From contig JAFLTT010000001.1 of the NCBI GenBank assembly GCA_022509165.1, positions 186,001-250,000 of the forward strand: a DNA stretch of 64,000 nt. The letters run 5' to 3'. How positions within the stretch are numbered: the stretch's first letter is position 1; each line of letters opens with the position of its first letter. Below the pieces are notes generated by a model that worked only from the letters and a program-made list of their open reading frames with translations, did no database searches and was not told the origin of the DNA. This stretch comes from Muribaculaceae bacterium. GTDB taxonomy: Bacteria; Bacteroidota; Bacteroidia; Bacteroidales; Muribaculaceae. This document shows positions 35,265 through 44,022 of the stretch, piece after piece. Position numbers and translations under genes: made by a program.

Positions 35265-37199
35265 ATGAAAAAGAAAAAATTCCTTGCAGGTGCATTTGGA
35301 TTATGCGCCTTGCTCCTATGTGGAGAAGCCTATGCGGCTACGGAGATTGAGCATGTTGAGCCACCGAGTTGGTGGGTAGGAATGAAACTCCCACTTCAAT
35401 TAATGATTAATGGAGAGGATATAAGTTCCTATGATGTTTCCATCAAAGGAGGCAACGGAGTAGAGGTAACAGGCGTACACAAAGCTGAAAGTCCCAATTA
35501 TCTTTTTGTAGATGTTGCAATTCCTTCCGATGCAAAGCCGGGCACATATGATTTAGTTTTTACTAAAGATGGAAAATCTTTTGAATATCCCTATAAGCTG
35601 GAAGCCCGGCGTCCCAACTCAGCCGACAGAGAAAGTTTTACAACTGCCGACCTCATATATCTTATAATGCCTGATAGGTTTGCCAACGGTAATCCTGAGA
35701 ATGACAGTACTGATGATACTGCGGAAAAGGCAAACAGAGGCTCTTTAGGTGGAAGACATGGAGGAGATTTACAAGGGATAATAGATCATCTGGACTATAT
35801 TTCCGATTTAGGTGTTACTGCGATCTGGAATACACCATTACTTCTCGATGATGATAAATTTGGCTCATATCATGGATATGCAGCTTCAGATTATTATAAA
35901 ATAGATCCAAGGTTTGGCGACAACGAACTTTATAAGGAATTTGTGGGTAAAGCTCATGATAAAAATCTGAAGGTGATTATGGATGTTGTGACCAATCACA
36001 GCGGTACTTTTACTCATTGGTGGTCGCAAGATCTTCCATTTCAGGATTGGATCAATCAATTCCCGGAATATACAGGTTCAAATCATGCAAATTCAGCCTT
36101 GTTAGATCCCAATGCTTCTGATCTGGATGCGAAGCTGGCTGAAAAAGGATGGTTTACACCGGGAATGGCTGATATGAACCTGGAAAATCCATATTTGCTT
36201 CAATATTTTAAGCAATGGGCTTTATGGTGGATAGAGTTTGCCGACCTTGATGGTTACAGAGTAGACACATATTGGTATAATGAAAAAGTACCTATGAGTG
36301 AATGGAATCAGGCAATCATAAATGAATATCCAAATTTCAATATAGTAGGAGAGACCTGGATAAGTCAGATTCCCGCTATCGCTTACTGGCAGAAAGACAA
36401 TAACAATCACGATGGATTTAATTCACATCTTCCTTCAGTAATGGATTTCCCTCTCATGCATGCGGCGAATGCAGCCTTCGGAATCTCTAAAGAGGGTGAA
36501 AATTCGTCACCAAATGGCAGGAAGAATAAAGGTGCCCAAGGTCTATATGAAGTGATCTCACAAGATTACATTTATCCAGATATAAATAACTTGTTGGTCT
36601 TCACAAGCAATCATGATACTGACCGGGTAGGAGACATAGTAGGGAAGAATCCTGACCGTTTCAAAGCATTTATGACCCTGTTTGCTACCGTAAGAGGTAT
36701 ACCTCAGATTTTCTCCGGGGATGAAATGATGTTTACCTCGGCCGACGCTTCAACCGGTCATCCCGGCTTAAGAGTAGATTTCCCCGGTGGATGGGAAGGA
36801 GACACATTTGATTTCTTCACAGAAGAGGGTCGTGCCGCTGCTGATGTTGATTTCAATGGTGAGCCAATAGAGAAGGGAATGAGGCAGGAATTATATGAAT
36901 TCAGTAAGAATCTCTTCCAATGGAGAAAGAACGCCGATGTAATTCATAATGGTAAGACTAAACATTTCATTCCTGTAAATGAAGGATACGGCTATTTCCG
37001 TTACGATGATGATGATGTAGTATTCGTATTCCTCAATACTTCACCTACAGAGACTATCAATGTGCCTTGGACTCACTATTCAGAGATAACCGAAGGATTA
37101 GGAGAAGGCAGAAATGTAATTACAGGTGAAAATGTAGTTATTTCTGATGATACCCAGGTTGGACCGATGGGTACTTTAGTAATAGAGTATAAGAAATAA
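35265..37199 (+). CDS. Secreted GH13 neopullulanase / cyclomaltodextrinase (SusA-like)
   Basis: Glycoside hydrolase of 644 residues with a signal peptide ending at AYA (residues 22-24), so periplasmic or exported. An N-terminal beta-sandwich (about 27-115, EHVEPPSWWVGMKL) is the cyclomaltodextrinase N domain found in SusA. The GH13 barrel carries MDVVTNHSG, the nucleophile Asp334 in DGYRVDTY, the acid/base Glu363 in VGETW, and Asp451 in SNHDTDRV. A short C-terminal sheet domain follows. It cleaves alpha-1,4 links in maltodextrins or pullulan. No SusCD pair is beside it. The upstream 90 bases are very AT-rich without a consensus promoter. Confidence 0.92.
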   Translation: MKKKKFLAGAFGLCALLLCGEAYAATEIEHVEPPSWWVGMKLPLQLMINGEDISSYDVSIKGGNGVEVTGVHKAESPNYLFVDVAIPSDAKPGTYDLVFTKDGKSFEYPYKLEARRPNSADRESFTTADLIYLIMPDRFANGNPENDSTDDTAEKANRGSLGGRHGGDLQGIIDHLDYISDLGVTAIWNTPLLLDDDKFGSYHGYAASDYYKIDPRFGDNELYKEFVGKAHDKNLKVIMDVVTNHSGTFTHWWSQDLPFQDWINQFPEYTGSNHANSALLDPNASDLDAKLAEKGWFTPGMADMNLENPYLLQYFKQWALWWIEFADLDGYRVDTYWYNEKVPMSEWNQAIINEYPNFNIVGETWISQIPAIAYWQKDNNNHDGFNSHLPSVMDFPLMHAANAAFGISKEGENSSPNGRKNKGAQGLYEVISQDYIYPDINNLLVFTSNHDTDRVGDIVGKNPDRFKAFMTLFATVRGIPQIFSGDEMMFTSADASTGHPGLRVDFPGGWEGDTFDFFTEEGRAAADVDFNGEPIEKGMRQELYEFSKNLFQWRKNADVIHNGKTKHFIPVNEGYGYFRYDDDDVVFVFLNTSPTETINVPWTHYSEITEGLGEGRNVITGENVVISDDTQVGPMGTLVIEYKK

Positions 37200-37219
37200 A
37201 GAGATTATCCCATAAACTC

Positions 37220-37259
37220 GGAGCCGATTGAAATCAATTCAATCGGCTCCTGTATTTTT
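37220..37259. terminator. Terminator between GH13 gene and DUF4956 gene
   Basis: GGAGCCGATTGAA (37220-37232) pairs perfectly with TTCAATCGGCTCC (37238-37250), 13 bp with a 5-nt loop, followed by TGTATTTTTG. Lies between convergent genes and can serve both. Confidence 0.85.
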
Positions 37260-37271
37260 GTCTATTTAATT

Positions 37272-37934
37272 TTACCTTTCGTTTTTGGGTATCTTAAGTA
37301 AATGGTCTACTGAACTTTTATCTTCATATTTACTCACATAAAAAACTTTCAGCATTACAGTATCTTGCATAAAATTAATACCTCCGATTTCTATTTTTAT
37401 AATATCCAGACCGGTTCTTTTTCTTAGGTCTTCAATAAGTTCTTCCCTTTGAGAAGGGTGGATATTATCTACCCTGTCGTATAAAATCAGCTTAGTAGAG
37501 ACATGTTTTACTCCTCTGAAACTTTCTACCACCCATACCGACAAGACATAGATAAGGTTAGTGGCAAATATTTCTGAATAGCTAAGATTTAAAGCAATGG
37601 CATTTATTACTGATAAAGAAATAATTACGAAGAGATATGTCATTTCCCTTACCGGCACCGTTTCAGTACGGTATCGAATGATACCAAAAATAGCAAACAG
37701 TCCCAAGGCCATCCCCACTTTGATTTTCACGCTTCCTAAGAGGTAAATCAAAAAAAAGATGCTAATACTAATCAGAATAAAAGTGAAATAGTAATCCAGC
37801 CTTCTACTCTTTCGGTAATAAAAAAAGTGGATTAGAACAAAAACGAATAAAGTATTGAGGATGAACCGGAAAATCATGAGACTCATGCTCGGTACATCTA
37901 CGAGAGGAGTATCCAAAAAAACTAAATCGTCCAT
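37272..37934 (-). CDS. DUF4956 membrane protein
   Basis: Protein of 220 residues with four or so N-terminal helices (about 15-130, including LFGIFGIIRYRTE-like text VGMALGLFAIFGIIRYRTE) and a C-terminal soluble domain (about 140-220) with a ferredoxin-like look. The AIFGIIRYRT motif is characteristic of DUF4956. It overlaps the upstream VTC-domain gene by one base (TAATG). DUF4956 and VTC-domain genes are often neighbours, and a joint role in polyphosphate or in surface assembly has been suggested; function is not established. Confidence 0.85.
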   Translation of the reverse strand: MDDLVFLDTPLVDVPSMSLMIFRFILNTLFVFVLIHFFYYRKSRRLDYYFTFILISISIFFLIYLLGSVKIKVGMALGLFAIFGIIRYRTETVPVREMTYLFVIISLSVINAIALNLSYSEIFATNLIYVLSVWVVESFRGVKHVSTKLILYDRVDNIHPSQREELIEDLRKRTGLDIIKIEIGGINFMQDTVMLKVFYVSKYEDKSSVDHLLKIPKNER

Positions 37935-38677
37935 TATCCTATTAATTTCTCTAATTGATGCAGACGTGGCTTTAACCTGTTTTGTGGCAAAGATGGGTCA
38001 GTTAATGCAGTGCCAATCACGTACTTACTGAATCCTGATTCTTTAATGCGTAGCTGTTGCAATATGGGTTTTAAACGAGATTTTGCCGATAAACCATCTC
38101 TTTTCCATTCGATGATTACCAATTCAGGAATTGAGATTTTACGTCCGCTTACAAAATTATAGAATTTTACTGAAGTGTCGATAGTAATTCTTTCAGATAA
38201 TTCATTGTTGACTAAAGTAATCCTATTAAAGTAATTTTCAATTCGTTCAAATAAATTTTCTGCGTTGAATTCTGAATGTTGACCGATAAACTCTTTATAA
38301 TCCAAGATATCCTTAGATTCGTTCATGATCACTCTTTTCTTTTTGGTCCTTCCTTTATTGTTTTTGTCTTTTATTTCAAGGAAGGGATTTACTCCCGAAT
38401 TTAAATATTCTCTTATTCTAATTTTCCTTCTCGATTTCTTTCCCCTCTGATGGTCATAAAACATAAGTGCTTCCGGGGTATCATAATATCGGGTATAATA
38501 AGGGGAATTCCTTAAGTTATTGGTTTCCTGCACCATGAATTTATCGTTTGCCAATTCAAGAAGATTGAAAAGAACCGGAAGAGTTGTCAAGAATTTGGTA
38601 TCGATCCGGTTCATAAGTTTAACTCCCGACATTTCTTCAAGAGTGATAGATTTCATTCTTTGAAGTAATTCCTCCAT
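37934..38677 (-). CDS. VTC-domain (polyphosphate polymerase-like) protein
   Basis: Protein of 247 residues with the triphosphate-tunnel fold of the VTC family. Motifs typical of the tunnel are NRIDTKFLTTLP, RYYDTPEALMFYDH, the basic run RRKIRIREY, FLEIKDKNNKGRTKKKR and LVIIEWKRDG. In yeast the VTC4 domain makes polyphosphate from ATP. Bacterial single-domain members have no proven activity. It has no signal peptide and is translationally coupled to DUF4956, which may form the membrane part. Confidence 0.85.
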   Translation of the reverse strand: MEELLQRMKSITLEEMSGVKLMNRIDTKFLTTLPVLFNLLELANDKFMVQETNNLRNSPYYTRYYDTPEALMFYDHQRGKKSRRKIRIREYLNSGVNPFLEIKDKNNKGRTKKKRVIMNESKDILDYKEFIGQHSEFNAENLFERIENYFNRITLVNNELSERITIDTSVKFYNFVSGRKISIPELVIIEWKRDGLSAKSRLKPILQQLRIKESGFSKYVIGTALTDPSLPQNRLKPRLHQLEKLIG

Positions 38678-38721
38678 AGCATTTTATTTAGGATGGGGCA
38701 AACGGATTAATTTATAAAAGA

Positions 38722-38751
38722 AGGTGTGCCATAACCAATAACGGCACACCT
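38722..38751 (-). terminator. Terminator of the PepSY-like gene
   Basis: AGGTGTGCC (38722-38730) pairs with GGCACACCT (38743-38751), 9 bp. On the minus strand TTCTTTTAT follows. It lies between the PepSY-like gene and the VTC gene, making them separate units. Confidence 0.75.
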
Positions 38752-38777
38752 TTTTCATTTATATTGATTTATTGAAA

Positions 38778-39245
38778 TTATTTCTTTTTATCTTTCTTAA
38801 CTACAAGGCCATAAGTCTTATCGAAAGTAAGTTTCTGACCATCGGAAAGTTTTACCTTATATTGGTCTTTCTGGAATTTAATTGATTTTACAGTTGCTCC
38901 AGGATATTTGTCGGTAATGGTTTTACGAGCATCGTTGGGGAGAAGGTCAATGGTAATAGGAGTGTTAGATTTCTTAGCATTTACCTGATACCAGTTACCT
39001 GTAAGATCAAACCAAAGTTTTGTGCCGTCAGAAAGGTTAACCCTGTACCACATAGGTTCGGTAGTGGGACGCATCATTTTTGCCCATGAATTCTGTACAG
39101 CTACTCCGGGATAATAGTCATTTAAAAATGTCTGAACCTGAGCCGGCATTTTGTCAACTGACATTTCTACTCTTTCAGCTTTAACTGAAGTTGTTCCCAA
39201 CACCACAGCAACTGCAATTGCCAATACGGTAAATAATTTTTTCAT
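38778..39245 (-). CDS. Secreted PepSY-like (DUF2874) protein
   Basis: Protein of 155 residues with a clear signal peptide (cleavage near TSVKA-ER, residue 23). The mature part holds two PepSY-like repeats: one near MPAQVQTFLNDYYPGVAVQNSW with WYRVNLSDGTKLWFD, the other near LPNDARKTITDKYPGATVKSI with YKVKLSDGQKLTFD. These domains occur in periplasmic proteins of Bacteroidetes, often as multiple copies; the role is unknown. The protein ends in a basic tail (KKDKKK). Confidence 0.88.
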   Translation of the reverse strand: MKKLFTVLAIAVAVVLGTTSVKAERVEMSVDKMPAQVQTFLNDYYPGVAVQNSWAKMMRPTTEPMWYRVNLSDGTKLWFDLTGNWYQVNAKKSNTPITIDLLPNDARKTITDKYPGATVKSIKFQKDQYKVKLSDGQKLTFDKTYGLVVKKDKKK

Positions 39246-39552
39246 AGTTGTTTACTTTTTTAATAATGAAATATTTTGTTATTAAACTCTTATGACAATA
39301 TAACTACCCTATGTGACAAAAAGTTTAAGCATATTTAAAATTTTTTCTTGCTTAAAGCAAAATTTATAGCATTTTTACAGAACCAAAGAGGTTCTCAAAC
39401 TAAATGACAATTTTAGGAAAAGGTATATTCAATTGATTATGGGGAGTTTAGAAAAATCTTATGAAATTGTCTTTGTAAGCAACCATCGAATGATTTAATT
39501 TGTTTATATAATTAAAAATCAGCAGATAACATTATTAATAAAAAGAATTAAA
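39246..39552. other. Intergenic region of 307 bases without a gene
   Basis: AT-rich leader region between divergent genes (PepSY-like on the minus strand, flavin reductase on the plus strand). I see no consensus promoter, no hairpin with a T-run and no ORF worth reporting. Confidence 0.6.
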
Positions 39553-40083
39553 ATGGACAATTCATTTATTTCGATAGAACCAAAAGAGATTAAGGAGAAT
39601 CCCATAAAACTTTTCGGAGATGACTGGGCAGTAGTGGCCGCAGGAAATCCTGAAGATTTCAATGAACTTACCGTTTCCTGGGGAGCATTGGGAGATGCTT
39701 GGTGGGATAATATGCCGATAGCTATTATTTTTGTGAGTGCAACGCGCTATACTCAGAAATATCTGGAAGCCAATGACACTTTTTCAATTAATGTTTTCCC
39801 AAGAGAATATAAGAAAGCTGTAGCTTATATAGGTTCTCACTCAGGTAGAAATGAAGATAAAATTGCTGCAACCGGATTGAAAGTAATGTTCACCGAACAC
39901 AATACACCTGTATTTCCTGAGGCTCGTTTGGTGATAGAATGTAGAAAAGTTTATTCTCATGACCTGGATAAAAACAGATTTTCTGAATCCCTCAAAGGCA
40001 ATTATGCTCAGAAGAAGTTTCAGGGAGTGGTTCCACATACTGTATATTTTGGAGAAATATTGAACTGTTGGGTTAAACATTAA
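39553..40083 (+). CDS. Flavin reductase-like FMN-binding protein
   Basis: Protein of 176 residues with the split-barrel flavin-reductase fold. Segments are GDDWAVVAAGNPEDFNELTVSWGALGDAWW, FVSATRYTQKYLEANDTFSINVFP and the C-terminal PHTVYFGEILNCWVKH. Members bind FMN and reduce flavins or other small molecules with NAD(P)H. The specific substrate is unknown. An SDR gene starts 9 bases after the stop, so the two probably form an operon and may act on one substrate. Confidence 0.88.
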   Translation: MDNSFISIEPKEIKENPIKLFGDDWAVVAAGNPEDFNELTVSWGALGDAWWDNMPIAIIFVSATRYTQKYLEANDTFSINVFPREYKKAVAYIGSHSGRNEDKIAATGLKVMFTEHNTPVFPEARLVIECRKVYSHDLDKNRFSESLKGNYAQKKFQGVVPHTVYFGEILNCWVKH

Positions 40084-40092
40084 CACAACTAT

Positions 40093-40803
40093 ATGGAAAG
40101 GTTTAAGAATAAAGTAGCAGTTATTACAGGAGGTGCCAAAGGTATTGGTAGCAGAATTGCACAAAGATTCCAATCCGAGGGAGCAATTGTAGAGATTATA
40201 GATAAGGAAGCGGGACCATGGTATGTAGGAGATATTGGTAAAAAGGAGGTTCTTGAAGAATTTGCCAGCTATATAATAAAGAGACATGGGAAGGTAAACA
40301 TACTTGTAAATAATGCACCCCCATTGATGAAGGGAATTAATGATTGCAGCTGGGATGAATTTTTATATTCTATGAAAGTTGGAGTTGCAGCTCCCTTTTA
40401 TCTATCGAAACTTTTTCAAGAATACTTTCCGAATGGTTCATCTATAGTCAATATTTCATCCTCAAGAGACAGGATGAGTGAACCACAGACCGAAAGTTAT
40501 TCGGCTGCTAAAGGTGGCATTAGTGCATTGACACATTCTTTGGCAATGACTTTGGCACCAAAAGTGAGAGTGAATTCCATTTCTCCCGGTTGGATAGAAA
40601 CCCTGGGGATTGAAGCCTCGAAAGAAGATAATTTACAACATCCTGTAGGAAGAATAGGACAACCCGATGATATAGCATCAATGGTATTATATCTTTGTTC
40701 AGATGAGGCAGGATTCATTACCGGAGAAAATATAGCCATCGATGGAGGTATGACCCATCAGATGATTTATCATGGAGATAACGGCTGGTATCTGAAAAGA
40801 TAA
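40093..40803 (+). CDS. Short-chain dehydrogenase/reductase
   Basis: Classical SDR of 236 residues. The cofactor motif is VAVITGGAKGIGSRIA (about 8-23). NNAP stands in place of the more common NNAG. The catalytic Tyr-Lys pair is in YSAAKGG and the Ser in NISSSRD. The C-terminal motif is GENIAIDGGMTHQMIYHG. It acts on a carbonyl or alcohol with NAD(P)H. Paired with the FMN protein upstream (9-base gap). The FabG-like look does not prove a role in fatty acid synthesis. Confidence 0.88.
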   Translation: MERFKNKVAVITGGAKGIGSRIAQRFQSEGAIVEIIDKEAGPWYVGDIGKKEVLEEFASYIIKRHGKVNILVNNAPPLMKGINDCSWDEFLYSMKVGVAAPFYLSKLFQEYFPNGSSIVNISSSRDRMSEPQTESYSAAKGGISALTHSLAMTLAPKVRVNSISPGWIETLGIEASKEDNLQHPVGRIGQPDDIASMVLYLCSDEAGFITGENIAIDGGMTHQMIYHGDNGWYLKR

Positions 40804-40835
40804 TTTTTTCAAGACTTATTTGATATTTTTTTTAT

Positions 40836-40843
40836 TAATTTTG
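40836..40843 (+). promoter_or_regulatory. -7 box of the TonB receptor gene
   Basis: TAATTTTG, a full TAnnTTTG match, 95 bases before the start codon. No -33 element at 20 nt. The predicted leader contains the hairpin at 40883-40912. Confidence 0.45.
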
Positions 40844-40882
40844 TACGGACTCAAACTTTTTGAGTAACCGGCAGAATTGTTG

Positions 40883-40912
40883 AGATGGTATATTTCCCCC
40901 CTTATACCATCT
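40883..40912 (+). terminator. Terminator-like hairpin in the TonB receptor leader
   Basis: AGATGGTATA (40883-40892) pairs perfectly with TATACCATCT (40903-40912), 10 bp, loop with a run of six C, followed by ATATTTTTATATTTTTG. It lies between a -7 box and the start codon, so it may attenuate receptor expression; alternatively it only ends the SDR transcript. Confidence 0.6.
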
Positions 40913-40937
40913 ATATTTTTATATTTTTGAAATAGCT

Positions 40938-42992
40938 TTGATTAAAAATATAAGTGTATTAGTTATAAGTTTGTTGGCTATCCTTGCACTTCAGGCAAAG
41001 GAGATGACGGATTCAATTGAATTCCATGAGCTTGAAGAAGTGGTTATAACAGACCAGTCGGCAAGAAACAGGATTCAGGCATTGCCGGGTAGTGAAAGTC
41101 TTGAACTTGTGAAACTATCCTTGACACCACAGCTTTTTGGCGAATCGGATATAATAAAATCTATTACTCTTTTACCGGGAGTGCATGCTGAAGCGGAAGG
41201 AGCGGGAGGTTTTGAAGTCCGAGGAGGAAATGCTTATCAGAATCTGGTTCTCATGGATGGGATGACATTATACAATCCTTCTCACATGATGGGTATTTTC
41301 TCTACCTTCAATGATGATGCATTGAGTCATGCTACTTTACATAAAGGTCCGATTCCTTCTTCTTTTGGAAGTGCCTCTTCTTCTGTTCTGGAAACACAGA
41401 TGAAACCGGGAGATATGAGAAAATATAATTTTTCCGGAACTATTGGCATACTAAACGCTAAAATTGCCGCTGAAGGACCGATAGTTAAGGATAAACTATC
41501 TTTTGCAGTCTCTGCAAGGAGATCATATGTAGATCTCTTTCTAAATCTGATTCCCAAATATAAAGGGACTGTAATGAATTTTTATGATGTGAATGCAAAG
41601 GTAAGATACAATGTCAATAAAAATAATTTGATTGATTTTTCTTTTTTTACCTCACGTGACAATTTAGCCGTAAAGGATGTAATGGAACTTCATTGGGGAA
41701 ATTTATCAGGAAGTGTCAACTGGAGGTCGGAACAAGGTAACTGGACATTTTTTACCACAGGATCGGCTACTGAATTTACCAACAATATGGGATCAAGTAT
41801 AATGGACTCCCATAATACTTTGAAGGAATATATCAAATCCTTTGCTTTGAATGAAAGAATAACTTATGAAATATCTGAAAATAATAAATTGGAATTCGGA
41901 GTAAGGACAGAATTATTAAATGTGAAATCAGGCGAGGTGAGTTCCGGAAATACACACCAGAAAGAAATAAGATCAGGATGGTTGAATGCTCTTTGGTGTG
42001 CCTATGAAGGAGCTTTCATCAATCGAATAAGAATCAATGTGGGATTAAGAGGAAGCATTTTTTCATCCCTATCATCGCCATTCTTCCATTCTTTTGAAGC
42101 ATTCAATGAAATGCCTCCCGATTTTTCTTCAAAAACCTATTTCAACATAGAACCCAGAGTAGGCCTTCGTATCCTCTTGAATGAATATAATAATATAAAT
42201 GGTGGTGTGTCGGTAACAACTCAGGATATACATGGTATCCGGGCTACAATGACCACTTTCCCATTTGACCGCTATGCTCTTTCATCAAAGAATGTAAAAC
42301 CGGAACTTTCCCGACAATTTTCTTTGGGTTATTCAGGAATGACCTCTCAGGGTTCCTGGGATTGGAGCGTAGAAGCTTATTATAAGTTTATTAATAATGT
42401 CTATGATTACAAAGACGGAGTGGGGATGTTTTCAAGAATCAACCTTGAAAATCTGATTCTTGGAGGGAAAGGAAGAAGTTATGGTGTAGAATTCATGGTA
42501 AGAAAGAATTTAGGAAAGTTGACAGGATGGATTTCCTATACTCTTTCTAAAACAGAAACGAAGATAGAGGGGATAAATAACGGGAGATGGTACAAGGCTT
42601 CTAATGACCGTAGAAATGATGTCTCTATTGTAGGATTATATCAGTTTAACGACCGCTGGACAGCGTCCGCATCATGGACTTTCTCCTCCGGTAAACCACT
42701 TACAGCACCGGATGAAAAATATTCCATCGATGGTGTGACGTGCTATTATTATAGTGAGAGAAATTCTTATATGACACCACCATCACATCGGCTTGATCTT
42801 TCCGCCACTTATACGAGAATTGGGAAGAAGGTTACATCCATTCTATCTTTTGGAGTCTTTAATGCCTATGCACATTATAGTCCTTTTATCATCTATTTTG
42901 AAGATGATCCTTCTAAACCTTCCGGAACGAGGGCAGTGCAACAGTCTCTTTTCGGAATAGTACCTTCTATATCATATACTATCAAATTCTAA
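40938..42992 (+). CDS. TonB-dependent outer membrane receptor
   Basis: Receptor of 684 residues. The signal peptide is MIKNISVLVISLLAILALQA. A plug domain follows (VVITDQSARNRIQALPGS, then GGFEVRGGNAYQNLVLMDG and HMMGIFSTFNDDALSHATL), and the rest is a beta-barrel ending ISYTIKF with a terminal aromatic residue. No CarboxypepD-like or STN domain is present. The start must be TTG at 40938: an in-frame stop occurs at 40881-40883, there is no ATG between, and the next ATG would remove the signal. The next gene encodes a DUF4249 lipoprotein 2 bases later, a frequent pair. Ligand unknown. Confidence 0.9.
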   Translation: MIKNISVLVISLLAILALQAKEMTDSIEFHELEEVVITDQSARNRIQALPGSESLELVKLSLTPQLFGESDIIKSITLLPGVHAEAEGAGGFEVRGGNAYQNLVLMDGMTLYNPSHMMGIFSTFNDDALSHATLHKGPIPSSFGSASSSVLETQMKPGDMRKYNFSGTIGILNAKIAAEGPIVKDKLSFAVSARRSYVDLFLNLIPKYKGTVMNFYDVNAKVRYNVNKNNLIDFSFFTSRDNLAVKDVMELHWGNLSGSVNWRSEQGNWTFFTTGSATEFTNNMGSSIMDSHNTLKEYIKSFALNERITYEISENNKLEFGVRTELLNVKSGEVSSGNTHQKEIRSGWLNALWCAYEGAFINRIRINVGLRGSIFSSLSSPFFHSFEAFNEMPPDFSSKTYFNIEPRVGLRILLNEYNNINGGVSVTTQDIHGIRATMTTFPFDRYALSSKNVKPELSRQFSLGYSGMTSQGSWDWSVEAYYKFINNVYDYKDGVGMFSRINLENLILGGKGRSYGVEFMVRKNLGKLTGWISYTLSKTETKIEGINNGRWYKASNDRRNDVSIVGLYQFNDRWTASASWTFSSGKPLTAPDEKYSIDGVTCYYYSERNSYMTPPSHRLDLSATYTRIGKKVTSILSFGVFNAYAHYSPFIIYFEDDPSKPSGTRAVQQSLFGIVPSISYTIKF

Positions 42993-42994
42993 GG

Positions 42995-43822
42995 ATGAGC
43001 AAATTTATTTTCTATCCAATTTTAAGGATGAGCAAATATATTGGAATAAGTATCCTTTTCATCCTTTTGACTTCATGTGAGAAAGAATTAGACTTTAAAT
43101 ATCATGATGTAGAATCGCAATTTGTGATAGAAGGTATTCTTACCGATCAAGGTTCGGAAGTAAGTCTGGCTTATACTATTCCTATGAATGAACCGTTAAA
43201 TCAGGTTCCAATTAAGGATGCAGTTGTTTCTCTAACTGATCTTACCGAGTCCAAAACTTATAATCTTTCATTTGAAGAAGGCAAATACCGGAATCCCGTT
43301 GGAGGCGTTCCCAGTCATAATTATGAGTTAGAAGTAATCCATGAGGGGAAAAGTTACAAATCAGCCAATGTGATGAGAAAAGGAGTGGAAATACTTGAAT
43401 TAAAACTGCAATGGATTAAAATGCCTTATGATCATGTTGCAATTTTAGAAATAGTCTCTACCACTTCCGAAATAAATGGAACTTGCTACTGGACGCGAAT
43501 TTATAAAAACGGTGAACCTTATAAATGGCTAATTAGCCACGGTAGCGGGGCTGTTGATGGCATTTTGAGTCAGACAACTTTCACAACCCGAATGAATCCT
43601 ACAGACCCTGATGATAAAGACAATCTGAAGGAAGGTGATGTTTTATCGGTAACCGTTTGGCCCATTTCACTTGAGATGTATGATTACCTGGTTGGAATTA
43701 CTTCCGATAGCAACGGACCTCAAATGTTTACAGGGGATTTTTGTTTAGGTTACTTCATGGCTGCCGAAGGATCTTTATCCAGCATTAGATTCGATCCTGA
43801 TCAAATACCATTCCCTAAATAA
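42995..43822 (+). CDS. DUF4249 lipoprotein
   Basis: Lipoprotein of up to 275 residues with the lipobox LLTSC followed by EKELDF. DUF4249 features are VIEGILTDQGSEVSLAYTIPM, KDAVVSLTDLTE and YELEVIHEGKSYKSA. It partners the TonB receptor upstream and probably sits on the outer membrane as an accessory ligand protein. There are two possible starts 33 bases apart, each in a copy of the same 14-base word (42991-43004 and 43024-43037); the second ATG at 43028 alone gives a normal signal peptide with Cys17. Function not established. Confidence 0.85.
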   Translation: MSKFIFYPILRMSKYIGISILFILLTSCEKELDFKYHDVESQFVIEGILTDQGSEVSLAYTIPMNEPLNQVPIKDAVVSLTDLTESKTYNLSFEEGKYRNPVGGVPSHNYELEVIHEGKSYKSANVMRKGVEILELKLQWIKMPYDHVAILEIVSTTSEINGTCYWTRIYKNGEPYKWLISHGSGAVDGILSQTTFTTRMNPTDPDDKDNLKEGDVLSVTVWPISLEMYDYLVGITSDSNGPQMFTGDFCLGYFMAAEGSLSSIRFDPDQIPFPK

Positions 43823-43922
43823 GGAGTATGGTGGCAAATCCCTTTTGTCGCTTGTAATGGCAATATTATGTTAAAAATGTATAAATGGAGGTGGAAACAG
43901 AGCATTGTTACATCAAATGTAT

Positions 43923-43930
43923 TAAATTTG
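43923..43930 (+). promoter_or_regulatory. -7 box upstream of the secreted 525-residue protein
   Basis: TAAATTTG, a full -7 match, with the ATG 93 bases downstream. No -33 element at the expected place. Confidence 0.4.
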
Positions 43931-44022
43931 GAATGAAACTAATGGATTTTCGATAAAATTCTTTAAAAAAATAAAGAACCTTGAATCTAAAAGATAAATA
44001 AAAACTTTTAAAATAAGACTAA

